A program made the position numbers and the translations under genes. Below, one piece after another: positions 43,901 through 52,413 of a DNA stretch of 64,000 nt. Positions within the stretch are counted from its first letter, which is position 1, and every line of letters begins with the position of its first letter. The notes under the pieces are model-generated. The model saw only the letters and a program-made list of their open reading frames with translations. It was not told the DNA's origin and did no database searches. Origin of the DNA: Duganella sp. 1411 (GTDB taxonomy: Bacteria; Pseudomonadota; Gammaproteobacteria; Burkholderiales; Burkholderiaceae_D); assembly GCF_017833525.1 (NCBI RefSeq), contig NZ_JAFICD010000002.1:744001-808000 (forward strand). The letters are read 5' to 3'.

Positions 43901-45382
43901 ATGAAACTTAACCGGCCAATGCTAATTAAGATCGTTCTTATGACATTTGTGACAGGTCTGATGCTGCGTTATGTGGTCGGATTGGAACCGGTATGGTGGC
44001 TGGCCTGGCTGGCACCGGCGGCTTTGCTGGCACTGGCCTACCGCCACAACGCCGCGCCCGCGCGCTGGATCGTCGGCTGCGCGGCGCTGATTGCCGCCAG
44101 CGTCAACCTGCCCTACTACCAGACGCTGATGCCGGCCGTTGCGGCGGCCGCCGTCACGCTGGCGCAGGCGCTCCCGTGGTACGCGGCCGTGCTGGGCGCG
44201 CGCCGCGTGGTGTTACGTTACCAGCGCTGGTGGACCGTTTTCGCCTACCCGGTGCTGTGGACCGCCATCGATACGCTGATGGCGGCGCTGCTCCCGGATG
44301 GAAACTGGGGCAATATCGGCTACAGCCAGTATGAATTTCCGGCCGCGCTGCAGATCGCCGCCTTGTTCGGCACCGCCGGCGTCACCTTCGTGGTGTGCCT
44401 GGTGGCGTCGGCGCTGGCGATGGCGCTGGCCTTCGGCGTGCGCGCGCCACGGGTGCGCCGCGCCGGCGCCGTGGCGGCGCTGCTGACGATCGCCGCGCTG
44501 GGCTACGGCGCGCTGCGCCTGCAAACGGCGCCGCAAGGGCCGGGCCGGGGCAGCGAAATGGTGTTCGGACTGGTCGCGGTGGACAATGCCGCCGGGCTGC
44601 AAGCGACGGCCACCTACTCGGAACCGATCTGGCGCCAGTACGAGGAGCACATCGTCAAGCTTGCGCAACAAGGCGCCAGCGTCATCGTGCTGCCGGAAAA
44701 AGTGGCCGTCATGTCGCCGGCCCAGGCGCAGCTGGCGCAGGCGCGGTTCGCCCGGCTGGCGGCGCGCCTGGGGGTCTGGATCGAAATCGGCGTCGGCATC
44801 GACGACGGCCACAAACGCCTCAATCTGGCGTGGCTGCTGTCGCCCCGGGGCGAGCTGGCGCAGCGTTACCAAAAACATCACATGGCGCCACCGGAGCGCG
44901 ACCACATCCCCGGCGACGGCTACAACCTGCACACGATCGGCGGCCCGCAAGGTGGCCTCAAATACGGCCTGGCCATCTGCAAGGACATGCACTTCGCCTC
45001 GCTGGGCCGCGCCTACGGCAGGCGCGCGGCGGCCGTGATGCTGGTGCCGGCGTGGGATTTCGGCGTCGACCGCTTCCTTGCCACCGGCATGACGACCACG
45101 CGCGGCGTCGAAAACGGCTACACGATCGTGCGCAGCGCGCGCGAAGGCCTGCTGACGGTGAGCGATGCCTACGGCCGCATCCTGGCGCAACGGGACAGCG
45201 CGAAGATGCCCGGCAGCGCGCTGCTGGTGCGGGTGCCGGTGTCGGCGCCGGTGCCGACGCTATACACCCGTATCGGCGACGCGCTGGGCTGGATCTGCGT
45301 CGCCGCCGCCGTGGCGGGAGCGTTGGCGATGATCGCCGGCTGGCGGCGCGTCAGGCCTGCCGCGCCAGCCGTATCCCCGTGA
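43901..45382 (+). CDS. Lnt-like membrane protein with carbon-nitrogen hydrolase domain
   Basis: This 493-aa protein has five to six N-terminal membrane helices (residues 1-200), then a nitrilase-type domain (about 225-455), then one C-terminal helix, the architecture of apolipoprotein N-acyltransferase. The catalytic set is visible: Glu in VLPEKVAV, Lys in RYQKHHM and Cys in LAICKDMHF. The sequence around the Cys differs from typical Lnt, so it may be a paralogue with another acyl or amide substrate. AGGGG precedes the ATG. The last 32 bases overlap the egtB 3' end on the other strand. Confidence 0.82.
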   Translation: MKLNRPMLIKIVLMTFVTGLMLRYVVGLEPVWWLAWLAPAALLALAYRHNAAPARWIVGCAALIAASVNLPYYQTLMPAVAAAAVTLAQALPWYAAVLGARRVVLRYQRWWTVFAYPVLWTAIDTLMAALLPDGNWGNIGYSQYEFPAALQIAALFGTAGVTFVVCLVASALAMALAFGVRAPRVRRAGAVAALLTIAALGYGALRLQTAPQGPGRGSEMVFGLVAVDNAAGLQATATYSEPIWRQYEEHIVKLAQQGASVIVLPEKVAVMSPAQAQLAQARFARLAARLGVWIEIGVGIDDGHKRLNLAWLLSPRGELAQRYQKHHMAPPERDHIPGDGYNLHTIGGPQGGLKYGLAICKDMHFASLGRAYGRRAAAVMLVPAWDFGVDRFLATGMTTTRGVENGYTIVRSAREGLLTVSDAYGRILAQRDSAKMPGSALLVRVPVSAPVPTLYTRIGDALGWICVAAAVAGALAMIAGWRRVRPAAPAVSP

Positions 45383-46619
45383 ACTGCCAGCGGGCGCCGG
45401 CCGGGAAGAAGTTGCGGTAGCTGGCGCGCGCGTGGCCGGCCGGCGTGGCGCACGACGAGCCACGCAGCACATACTGGTTCAGCATGAATTTGCCGTTGTA
45501 TTCTCCCAACGCGCCGGGCGCGGTCTGGTAGCCCGGGTACGGCGAGTAGCTGCTGCTGGTCCACTGCCAGCAATGGCCGAACATCTGCAGCAGCCCGCCG
45601 CCGACACTGGCGCCGGCGCCGGCCGGATGCAGCTCGCCGGTTTCGATGGGCGCCTGCGCGGCGGCGAACTCCCACTCCGCCTCGGTGGGCAGGCGCGCGC
45701 CGGCCCAATGGGCGTAGGCGTCCGCCTCGAACAGGGACAGGTGCGTGACCGGCAGGTTCGGGTCCAGCGCCCGCGCGCCGCGCAGCGTGAATTCGCGCCA
45801 GTCGCCGTTGTCGTCCTGCTGCCAGTAGATCGGACACTTCAAATTCTGGCTGCGCACCCAATCCCAGCCCTCGGCCAGCCACAGCGCGGCATTGAAATAG
45901 CCGCCGGCGGCGATGAACGCCTGATACTCGCCATTGGTCACCAGCCGCGAGGCCAGCTGGAACGGCGCCACGTACTGTTTATGGCGCGGCAGCTCGTTAT
46001 CGAAGCAGAAGCCCTCGCCGTCGTAGCCGATCGCGGTCAGGCCGCCGTCGAAGCCCAGCCAGGACAACGGCGGCGCCAGCGCGGCCACCGGCGCCGGCGC
46101 GTCCAGATACGCCGGCAGCAAGGCGCTTTGCGCCAGCAGGTGCTTGACGTCGGTGAGCATCAATTCCTGATGCTGCTGCTCGTGCTCCAGCCCCAGCGCG
46201 ATCAGCGTCTCGAGTTGGCCGCGCTGGCCCGCATCGAGCTCGCCGGCCAGCAGGCGCGCCACGCGCGCGTCGACGTCGGCCCGGTAGGCGCGCACCTGCG
46301 CCATCGCCGGACGCGTCAGCAGGCCGCGCTGGGCGCGCGGATGCTTTTCGCCGATGCCGTTGTAATAGGAGTTGAACAGCACCCGGAACGCCGGATGGAA
46401 AGGCTGGAAGCCGGCCTCCATGCGCTCCAGGATAAAGGTCTCGAAGAACCACGTGGTGTGCGCCAGGTGCCATTTGATCGGACTGGCGTCGGGCATCGAC
46501 TGCGCGCCGCAATCTTCGTCGGTCAGCGGCTCGGCCAGCAGCAGCGAATGGCGGCGGACGTCGCGATAACGGGCGCTGAGTTGGGCAAAAACCGGCTGTC
46601 GCGGCAAACGCATATCCAT
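45351..46619 (-). CDS. egtB: Ergothioneine biosynthesis protein EgtB
   Basis: The start is ATG 46619, with AGGAAGAG upstream, giving 422 aa. The DinB-like domain carries the iron ligands H54 (HLAHTTWFFE) and H146/H150 (EHEQQHQEL). It is followed by LMLTDVKHLL and the FGE-sulfatase-type domain (RLPTEAEWEFAA, HCWQWTSSSYSPYPGY, VLRGSSCATP). It forms the C-S bond between hercynine and cysteine or gamma-glutamylcysteine with O2. It lies 17 bp after egtD. No egtC- or egtE-like lyase gene is in the window. The 3' end overlaps the Lnt-like gene by 32 bp. Confidence 0.93.
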   Translation of the reverse strand: MDMRLPRQPVFAQLSARYRDVRRHSLLLAEPLTDEDCGAQSMPDASPIKWHLAHTTWFFETFILERMEAGFQPFHPAFRVLFNSYYNGIGEKHPRAQRGLLTRPAMAQVRAYRADVDARVARLLAGELDAGQRGQLETLIALGLEHEQQHQELMLTDVKHLLAQSALLPAYLDAPAPVAALAPPLSWLGFDGGLTAIGYDGEGFCFDNELPRHKQYVAPFQLASRLVTNGEYQAFIAAGGYFNAALWLAEGWDWVRSQNLKCPIYWQQDDNGDWREFTLRGARALDPNLPVTHLSLFEADAYAHWAGARLPTEAEWEFAAAQAPIETGELHPAGAGASVGGGLLQMFGHCWQWTSSSYSPYPGYQTAPGALGEYNGKFMLNQYVLRGSSCATPAGHARASYRNFFPAGARWQFTGIRLARQA

Positions 46620-46636
46620 GGGCGTGTCTCTTCCTG

Positions 46637-47584
46637 TTAGTTGGGGATGGCGCGGGCATGGATGACGGCGAACCAGTTCGCCGCATCGGTCCAGACACGG
46701 TTGGTGGCAAAGCCGGCCTGCTCGAGCAGGCCGACGAAGGACTGCCGCGTGTATTTGTAACTGTCCTCGGTGTGTATGCGCTCGCCCCGCGCGAAGCGGC
46801 GTTCGCCGCCCGGCCAGCGCACCGTCAACACGTCGCGCGCCTCCAGGTGCATCTCGATGCGGCTTTGGGCGGCGTTGAAGAAGGCGTGGTGGCGCCACTG
46901 GCGCACGTCGAAATCGGCGCCGATCAGATGGTTCACGTGCCTCAGCATGTTCAGGTTGAAGGCCGCCGTCACGCCGATCGCGTCGTCGTAGGCCGCGTCG
47001 AGCACCGCGCCGTCCTTGACCAGATCGACGCCGATCAGCAGGCCGCCGTCGTCGCCGGCGTTGGCGTGCAGGCCGCGCAGGAACACCTTGGCCTGTTCCG
47101 GCGAAAAATTACCGATCGACGAACCGGGGTAGAAAAACAAACGGCGCCGCTGGCGCACGCTGTCGGGCAGCGCGAAGCCGCTGGAAAAGTCCAGTCCCAA
47201 AGGCGTCATGTCGATCTGCGGGAAGCGCTGTTGAAGGCGCGTGACCGAATCGATCAGAAAATCGCGCGAGATATCGACCGGCACGTACTGCGCGGGCCGC
47301 AGCAGCGGGAACAGGCTGGCCGCCTTGGCGCAATTGCCGGCGCCCAGATCGATCAGTGAGGTGCCGGTGCCGATGTCGCGCGCCATGTCCTCGCCGTGGG
47401 CGGCGAAGATGCCGGCCTCGGTGCGGGTGGGATAGTACTCGGGCAGTTCGCAAATGGCCTCGAACAGCTTGGAGCCCAGGCCGTCGTACAGGTATTTGGG
47501 CGAGGTGTGCGCGTTGGAAGCCAGCAGGCCGGCGCTGATTTCGGCGATGACCGCGTCGCTGCCGTGGGGGCGGGAGGTTTGCAT
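46637..47584 (-). CDS. egtD: L-histidine N-alpha-methyltransferase EgtD
   Basis: This 315-aa protein shows the EgtD hallmark YDGLGSKLFEAICELPEYYPTRTE (about residues 33-55), SAM-binding LIDLGAGNCAKA (78-87) and VPVDISRDFL. FFYPGSSIGNFSPEQA and GVDLVKDGAVLDAAYDD are also typical. It trimethylates histidine to hercynine, the shared precursor of ergothioneine (via EgtB) and selenoneine (via SenA). It is the first gene of the egtDB operon, divergent from the ABC importer with a 179-bp gap that likely holds both promoters. Confidence 0.97.
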   Translation of the reverse strand: MQTSRPHGSDAVIAEISAGLLASNAHTSPKYLYDGLGSKLFEAICELPEYYPTRTEAGIFAAHGEDMARDIGTGTSLIDLGAGNCAKAASLFPLLRPAQYVPVDISRDFLIDSVTRLQQRFPQIDMTPLGLDFSSGFALPDSVRQRRRLFFYPGSSIGNFSPEQAKVFLRGLHANAGDDGGLLIGVDLVKDGAVLDAAYDDAIGVTAAFNLNMLRHVNHLIGADFDVRQWRHHAFFNAAQSRIEMHLEARDVLTVRWPGGERRFARGERIHTEDSYKYTRQSFVGLLEQAGFATNRVWTDAANWFAVIHARAIPN

Positions 47585-47763
47585 GGTGACTCTGCCTTTG
47601 AATGAAGGTGCGTGTCCCGCCAGCGGTCTCCCCTGCCGTGGACAAACTTTTTGTTATGATAGCTGAATATCCATTTTGAAGCGCCTCGTGGCTTGAAACC
47701 GTGCGGCTCATCACACTGCCTCGCTTGAACACCAAAAAATCTGATAAAAAAGGTCCATACACC

Positions 47764-48639
47764 ATGAAGTTTTTCCCGATGCACACGTTCAAATCCCTGC
47801 TGGCCGCAGGCCTGATGCTGGTCGCCGCCCATTCCCAGGCGCAATCTGCCGACCACGTGCTGCGCGTGTCCGCCATCCCGGACGAGGCGCCGACCGAACT
47901 GCAACGCAAGTTCAAGCCGCTGGGCGAGTACCTCGAGAAGAAGATCGGCATGAAGGTCGAATTCACGCCCGTCACCGATTACGCGGCGTCGGTCGAAGCG
48001 CTGATCAACAAAAAAGTGGACATGGTCTGGTTCGGCGGCTTCACCTTCGTGCAGGCCAAGGACCGCAGCAAGAACCAGATCACGCCGCTGGTGCAGCGCG
48101 CCGAGGATGAAAAATTCCGCTCCGTGTTCATCACCACCAATAAAGACATCCACAAGCTGGAAGACCTCAAGGGCCGCACGCTGAGCTTCGGTTCGGAATC
48201 GTCGACCTCCGGCCACCTGATGCCGCGCTCCTTCCTGCTGGCGGCTAAAATCGATCCGGACGCAGACCTCAAACGCATCGCCTTCTCCGGCGCGCACGAC
48301 GCCACCGTTGCAGCCGTCGCCGGCGGCAAGGTCGACGCCGGCGCGCTCAATATCTCGGTGTGGGAAAAGCTGGTCGCCGAGAAGAAGGTCGATCCGAACG
48401 TGGTGCGCGTGTTCTACACCACCCCCGGCTACTACGACTACAACTGGAGCGTGCGCACCGACATGAGCGCGGACCTGAAGAAGAAGCTGACCGACGCCTT
48501 CCTGGCCCTCGATGCCAAGAACCCGCACGACAAGGCCATCATGGATCTGCAGCGCGCCTCCAAGTTCATCCCGACCAAGGCCGAGAACTACACCGCCATC
48601 GAAGCGGCCGCGCAAAACGCCGGCCTGCTGAAGAAGTAA
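47764..48639 (+). CDS. PhnD-like periplasmic binding protein, putative selenium oxyanion/phosphonate type
   Basis: The start is ATG 47764, giving 291 aa with a signal peptide (KSLLAAGLMLVAAHSQAQ). The PhnD-like fold is clear: LRVSAIPDEAPTELQRKFKPLGEYLEKKIGMKVEFTPVTDYAASVEALINKKVDMVWFGGFT, then GRTLSFGSESSTSGHLMPRSFL and FSGAHDATVAAVAGGKVDAGALN. I recall a phosphonate-type family annotated as putative selenate ABC transporter binding protein found near selenium genes. Beside egtD and 12 kb from senA/senB/selD, that identity fits. Substrate is inferred; phosphonate or phosphite remain possible. Confidence 0.85.
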   Translation: MKFFPMHTFKSLLAAGLMLVAAHSQAQSADHVLRVSAIPDEAPTELQRKFKPLGEYLEKKIGMKVEFTPVTDYAASVEALINKKVDMVWFGGFTFVQAKDRSKNQITPLVQRAEDEKFRSVFITTNKDIHKLEDLKGRTLSFGSESSTSGHLMPRSFLLAAKIDPDADLKRIAFSGAHDATVAAVAGGKVDAGALNISVWEKLVAEKKVDPNVVRVFYTTPGYYDYNWSVRTDMSADLKKKLTDAFLALDAKNPHDKAIMDLQRASKFIPTKAENYTAIEAAAQNAGLLKK

Positions 48640-48667
48640 GCGTCGAACCGTAGGTACAAAGTAATCC

Positions 48668-49492
48668 ATGTCGACTTACCTTTTGCGGAACCTGACGGTG
48701 CGCCACCTCGGCGCGGGGCCGGCCGCGGCGCCGGCCCTGCAAGCGATCTCGCTGGCCGTGCGACAGGGCGAGCAACTGGCGCTGATCGGCCCCTCCGGCG
48801 CCGGCAAGACCACCTTGCTGGCGGCGCTGGCGTGTGCCCAGCGCCCGGCAGAAGGCGGCTTTGAAGTCTTCGGCGGCGATCCGTGGGCGCTGGGCGAGGC
48901 CGCGCGCCACCGCCTGCGCGCGCGCCTGTTCCTGGCGCCGCAAACGCCGCCGCTGCCGCCGCGCCAGCGCGTGGTGACGGCGGTGCTGGCCGCGCGCCTG
49001 CCCCAATGGAGCGTCTGGCGCGCGCTCGCCTCGCTGTTCAAGCCGGCCGACCCGGAAGCGGCGTGGCAGGCGCTGTCGCGCTTCAACCTGGGCGACAAAT
49101 TGTATTCGCGCGTCGACCGCCTTTCCGGCGGCGAGCGCCAGCGCTGCGGCCTGGCGCGCCTGCTGCTGTCGCCGGCCGACGCGCTGCTGGTCGACGAGCC
49201 GTTGTCCGCGCTCGATCCCGCGCTGTCCGAACTGACGCTGGCCACGCTGCGCGAGGAAGCCGCCGCGCGCAACGCCACGCTCATTTGCAGCCTGCACCAG
49301 GTCGACCTGGCGCTGCGCCACTTTCCGCGCATCGTCGCGCTGCGCGATGGCCGGGTCGAATTCGACCTGCCGCGCGCGCAAGTCACGCAACGGATGATCG
49401 ACGAGCTGTATCAAGGCGAACAAGCCGCCAGCGCGCCGCCGCCCGACCACGATGCGCTGGCCGTCAAACTGGGTATCGGCGCTTGTCTGTAA
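48668..49492 (+). CDS. ABC transporter ATP-binding protein, PhnC-like
   Basis: This 274-aa protein has Walker A GPSGAGKTT, Q-loop LAPQTPPLPPRQRV, signature LSGGERQRC, Walker B ALLVDEPLSALDP and the switch His in CSLHQVD. The Gln-loop and VVTAVLAARLPQWSVWRALASL resemble PhnC. It lies 28 bp after the binding protein gene, and its stop shares one base with the next gene's ATG (TAATG). It powers the importer formed with the two permeases. Confidence 0.93.
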   Translation: MSTYLLRNLTVRHLGAGPAAAPALQAISLAVRQGEQLALIGPSGAGKTTLLAALACAQRPAEGGFEVFGGDPWALGEAARHRLRARLFLAPQTPPLPPRQRVVTAVLAARLPQWSVWRALASLFKPADPEAAWQALSRFNLGDKLYSRVDRLSGGERQRCGLARLLLSPADALLVDEPLSALDPALSELTLATLREEAAARNATLICSLHQVDLALRHFPRIVALRDGRVEFDLPRAQVTQRMIDELYQGEQAASAPPPDHDALAVKLGIGACL

Positions 49493-50325
49493 TGGCTGTC
49501 TTTCCACCCCACCTGCGCGCCGATCCGGCCTGGCGCGGCCGCCTGGTCGCCTGCGCCGCCGCCGTCGTCGTCCTGTGGCCGATGCTGGTGGTGAGCGAAT
49601 TCAAACCGTGGATCCTGTGGGACTGGCAAAGCCTGTCGGCCACCGGGCGCTTCCTGTCGGACTTCCTGGTGCCGGCGCACGGCGCCGAATTCCTGCAGAT
49701 GCTGCTGCGCGAGACCTGGCAGACCGTGGCCATCGCCACCGCCGGGCTGACCCTGGCGCTGCTGGGCGCCATCCCCGCCACCTTCATCATCAACGAAAAA
49801 CTGTCGATTTCCGCGCTCGGAACGGGGCGCATGCGACCCGCCGCCAGGCTGCTGCGCCAGGGCGTGCGCTGGCTGCTGGTGCTGCTGCGCAGCGTGCCGG
49901 AGCTGGTGTGGGCGCTGCTGTTCGTGCGCATCATCGGCCTCGGGCCCACCGCCGGCGTGCTGGCCATCGCCCTCACCTACTGCGGCATGCTGGGCAAGGT
50001 CTACGCCGAGATCCTGGAGTCGTCCGACTCCCACGCCACCGACACGCTGCTGGCCAACGGCGGCGGCAGGCTGGCCGCGCTGCTGTACGGGGCGCTGCCG
50101 GAATCGGCGTCGGAGCTGATGTCGTACACCGTCTACCGCTGGGAATGCGCGATCCGCGGCTCGGTGGTGATGGGCTTCGTCGGCGCCGGCGGCCTCGGTC
50201 AGCGCATGGACGAATCGATGAAAATGCTGGCCGGCGCCGAGGTGTCGTCCATGCTGCTGGTGTTCGTCGCGCTGGTCGCGCTGGCGGACCTGTTCTCCAA
50301 AATCCTGCGCCGGAGGCTCGGATGA
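49492..50325 (+). CDS. ABC transporter permease, PhnE-like (first)
   Basis: This 277-aa inner-membrane protein has about six helices and the binding-protein-dependent coupling motif region (ESASELMSYTVYRWECAIRGSVVMGFVGAGGLGQRM), as in PhnE. LLRSVPELVWALLFVRIIGLGPTAGVLAIAL is the conserved core. Its start overlaps the ATPase stop by one base, and its stop overlaps the next gene's start by four (ATGA). It forms a heterodimer with the second permease. Confidence 0.93.
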   Translation: MAVFPPHLRADPAWRGRLVACAAAVVVLWPMLVVSEFKPWILWDWQSLSATGRFLSDFLVPAHGAEFLQMLLRETWQTVAIATAGLTLALLGAIPATFIINEKLSISALGTGRMRPAARLLRQGVRWLLVLLRSVPELVWALLFVRIIGLGPTAGVLAIALTYCGMLGKVYAEILESSDSHATDTLLANGGGRLAALLYGALPESASELMSYTVYRWECAIRGSVVMGFVGAGGLGQRMDESMKMLAGAEVSSMLLVFVALVALADLFSKILRRRLG

Positions 50326-51116
50326 CCCATCCCGACATGCCCAAGCCGCCCGCGCGCGACTGGACCGTGCTGACGCTGATGGCGTTCGTCGCCGTGCTGG
50401 TGGCGGCCAGCTTCGCCGCGCTGCCGCTCAAATGGCGCGAGTTCTTCACCGTCGACGCCATCCACAGCGTGGGCGAGCTGCTGGCCGGCTTCGCGCCGCC
50501 GGACCTGTCGCCGCGCTTCCTGACCAAGACCGCGTGGGCGGCGATTGAAACGATGTCGATGTCCGCGCTCGGCACCTTGCTGGCGGTGATCGCCGGACTG
50601 GCGTTTTCGCTGCCGGCGTCGGGCCGCTTCGGCCGTGCCCCGCGCGCGGCGACGCGCGGCGCGCTCAACGTGCTGCGCTCGATCCCGGAGCTGGTGTGGG
50701 CCGCGATCCTGCTGATCGCCGCCGGCCTCGGACCGTTCGCCGGCACGCTGGCGCTGGCCGCGCACACCGCCGGCGTGCTGGGCCGCCTGTTCGCCGACGC
50801 GCTGGAAAACGCCGCGCCGCTGCCGGAGCAAAGCCTGCGCACCAACGGCGCCTCCGCCACCAGCGCCTTCCTGTACGCGACCTTGCCGCAAACGCTGCCG
50901 CAGATGCTGTCCTACACCTTGTACCGTTGGGAGAACAACATCCGCGCCGCCGCCATCCTCGGCGTGGTCGGCGCCGGCGGCCTGGGACAAATGCTCAAGT
51001 ACCACCTGTCGCTGTTCCAGATGCAGAAGGCCGCCACCGTCATCGTCGCCATGCTGCTGCTGGTCGCGCTGGTCGACGCCATCAGCTTCGCGCTGCGCCG
51101 CGCGCTCACCCGCTAA
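50322..51116 (+). CDS. ABC transporter permease, PhnE-like (second)
   Basis: This 264-aa protein is homologous to the preceding permease in its core (VLRSIPELVWAAILLIAAGLGPFAGTLALAAHTAGVLGRLFADALE; LPQMLSYTLYRWENNIRAAAILGVVGAGGLGQML). Two distinct PhnE-type permeases in tandem arose by duplication and are translationally coupled, so the importer core is expected to be a heterodimer. Confidence 0.93.
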   Translation: MTHPDMPKPPARDWTVLTLMAFVAVLVAASFAALPLKWREFFTVDAIHSVGELLAGFAPPDLSPRFLTKTAWAAIETMSMSALGTLLAVIAGLAFSLPASGRFGRAPRAATRGALNVLRSIPELVWAAILLIAAGLGPFAGTLALAAHTAGVLGRLFADALENAAPLPEQSLRTNGASATSAFLYATLPQTLPQMLSYTLYRWENNIRAAAILGVVGAGGLGQMLKYHLSLFQMQKAATVIVAMLLLVALVDAISFALRRALTR

Positions 51117-51132
51117 TCCACCCCACCCGCCC

Positions 51133-51825
51133 ATGCTCGAACTGCGCAACCTGTCCAAATCCTATGCCAGCGGCCGTCCGGTGCTGTCCAACCTCTCGTG
51201 GACGTTCAGGGCCGGCGAGTTCGTCTCCATCATGGGCGACTCCGGCGTCGGCAAATCGACGCTGCTCAACCTGATCGCCGGCCTCGATACGCCCGACGTC
51301 GATCCGAACGCGCCGGCGGCGTCGCCGATCGTCATCGACGGCGTCGCCATGTCGGGGCTCGACGACGACGCCGCCACCAAACTGCGGCGCGCCCGCATGG
51401 GCTTCATCTTCCAGGCCTTCCACGTGCTGCCGCATCTGACCTTGCTGCAAAACGTCGCGCTGCCGCTGCTGCTCAACGGCCTGCCGACCGCGCGCGCGGC
51501 CGAGATGCTAGCGGCCGTCGGCCTGGGCGGGCGCGGCGACGATTTCCCGCACCAGCTGTCCGGCGGCGAAATGCAGCGCGTGGCGATCGCCCGCGCGCTG
51601 GTGCACCGCCCGGCGCTGGTGCTGGCCGACGAGCCCACCGGCAACCTCGATCCGGACACCGCCCACGCCATCCTGACCTTGCTGCGCCACGAAATCAAAG
51701 CGACCGGCGCCTGCGCCATCATGGTGACCCACTCTCACATCGCGGCCGGGATGACAGACAAAGTCCTACAACTATCGAAAAGCTGCATACAAGAAACAAC
51801 AATCGTCAACCCGTTTAAGCAATAA
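51133..51825 (+). CDS. ABC transporter ATP-binding protein, LolD/MacB-like
   Basis: This 230-aa ATPase has Walker A GDSGVGKST, Q-loop FIFQAFHVLPHLTLLQNVALPLLL, signature LSGGEMQRVAIARALVHRP, Walker B LVLADEPTGNLDPDT and a His-switch in THSH. It belongs to the LolD/MacB branch, which normally works with an FtsX-type permease; none follows. It lies 16 bp after the importer operon, so it is probably co-transcribed. Its last 20 residues and the DNA after it are clearly less GC-rich (around KSCIQETTIVN), hinting that the original partner gene was lost by a rearrangement. Confidence 0.88.
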   Translation: MLELRNLSKSYASGRPVLSNLSWTFRAGEFVSIMGDSGVGKSTLLNLIAGLDTPDVDPNAPAASPIVIDGVAMSGLDDDAATKLRRARMGFIFQAFHVLPHLTLLQNVALPLLLNGLPTARAAEMLAAVGLGGRGDDFPHQLSGGEMQRVAIARALVHRPALVLADEPTGNLDPDTAHAILTLLRHEIKATGACAIMVTHSHIAAGMTDKVLQLSKSCIQETTIVNPFKQ

Positions 51826-51920
51826 ACAAGATAATTCATTTGTTAAACCCTGCATTTTTTGTCGCAAAGTAGTATTATCTGAAATAACTTGCATGGTTAT
51901 CAAGAATGTTGAGTCGCGTA

Positions 51921-51943
51921 CCACATTCAGATCAAAAATGTGG
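51921..51943. promoter_or_regulatory. Inverted repeat upstream of the small HTH gene
   Basis: CCACATT and AATGTGG are perfect 7-bp arms nine bases apart, in the AT-rich gap 51826-52000. It could be an operator for the small HTH protein encoded next. No T run follows, so a terminator is unlikely. Confidence 0.45.
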
Positions 51944-52000
51944 GCGCTAGCCTTGCTGGGAAACGTCTTTTTTCACGTTTGAGCAAAGGAGGAGCAAATC

Positions 52001-52288
52001 ATGAACGTACGGCAAAAAAAGCTGGAACTGATCGAAGCCATGAATCGTGCTCGGGCCCTGGAACCTTCCAGCTTCGTCCCGAACAAGTTGCTTGATACTT
52101 TGATCGAAAAAATGAACTTAAAAAACGACGCGGAATTGTGCCGAGTTTTGGAAGTGCAGCCTCCCATCATCAGCAAGATCCGACACCGGAAGTTGGCAGT
52201 TGGAGCCACGATTTTGCTGCGTATGCATGAAAAGTCAGATATCAGCATACGGGAATTGAAAGATCTGTCGACCGCTTCAATGCATTGA
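52001..52288 (+). CDS. Small helix-turn-helix (Cro/CI-like) protein
   Basis: This 95-aa protein has a strong AAGGAGG site before the ATG. The core LLDTLIEKMNLKNDAELCRVLEVQPPIISKIRHRKLAVGATILLRMHEKSDISIRELKDL has the spacing of a lambda-repressor-type HTH, with PPIISKIRHRKL as the recognition-helix region. It is AT-richer than its neighbours and stands alone. It is probably a DNA-binding regulator; the target may include its own upstream inverted repeat. Confidence 0.8.
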   Translation: MNVRQKKLELIEAMNRARALEPSSFVPNKLLDTLIEKMNLKNDAELCRVLEVQPPIISKIRHRKLAVGATILLRMHEKSDISIRELKDLSTASMH

Positions 52289-52413
52289 ACAGCTCCGCTG
52301 ATCTTGCCATGCCAGGCGCCGGCATGCGGTACCGGCGCCCAAATAATGCACCAATGCGTCAGCCCAAACCCCGCTGAACGCAGCATTACCCCTCCCAAGT
52401 CGCACCGCCCCCA

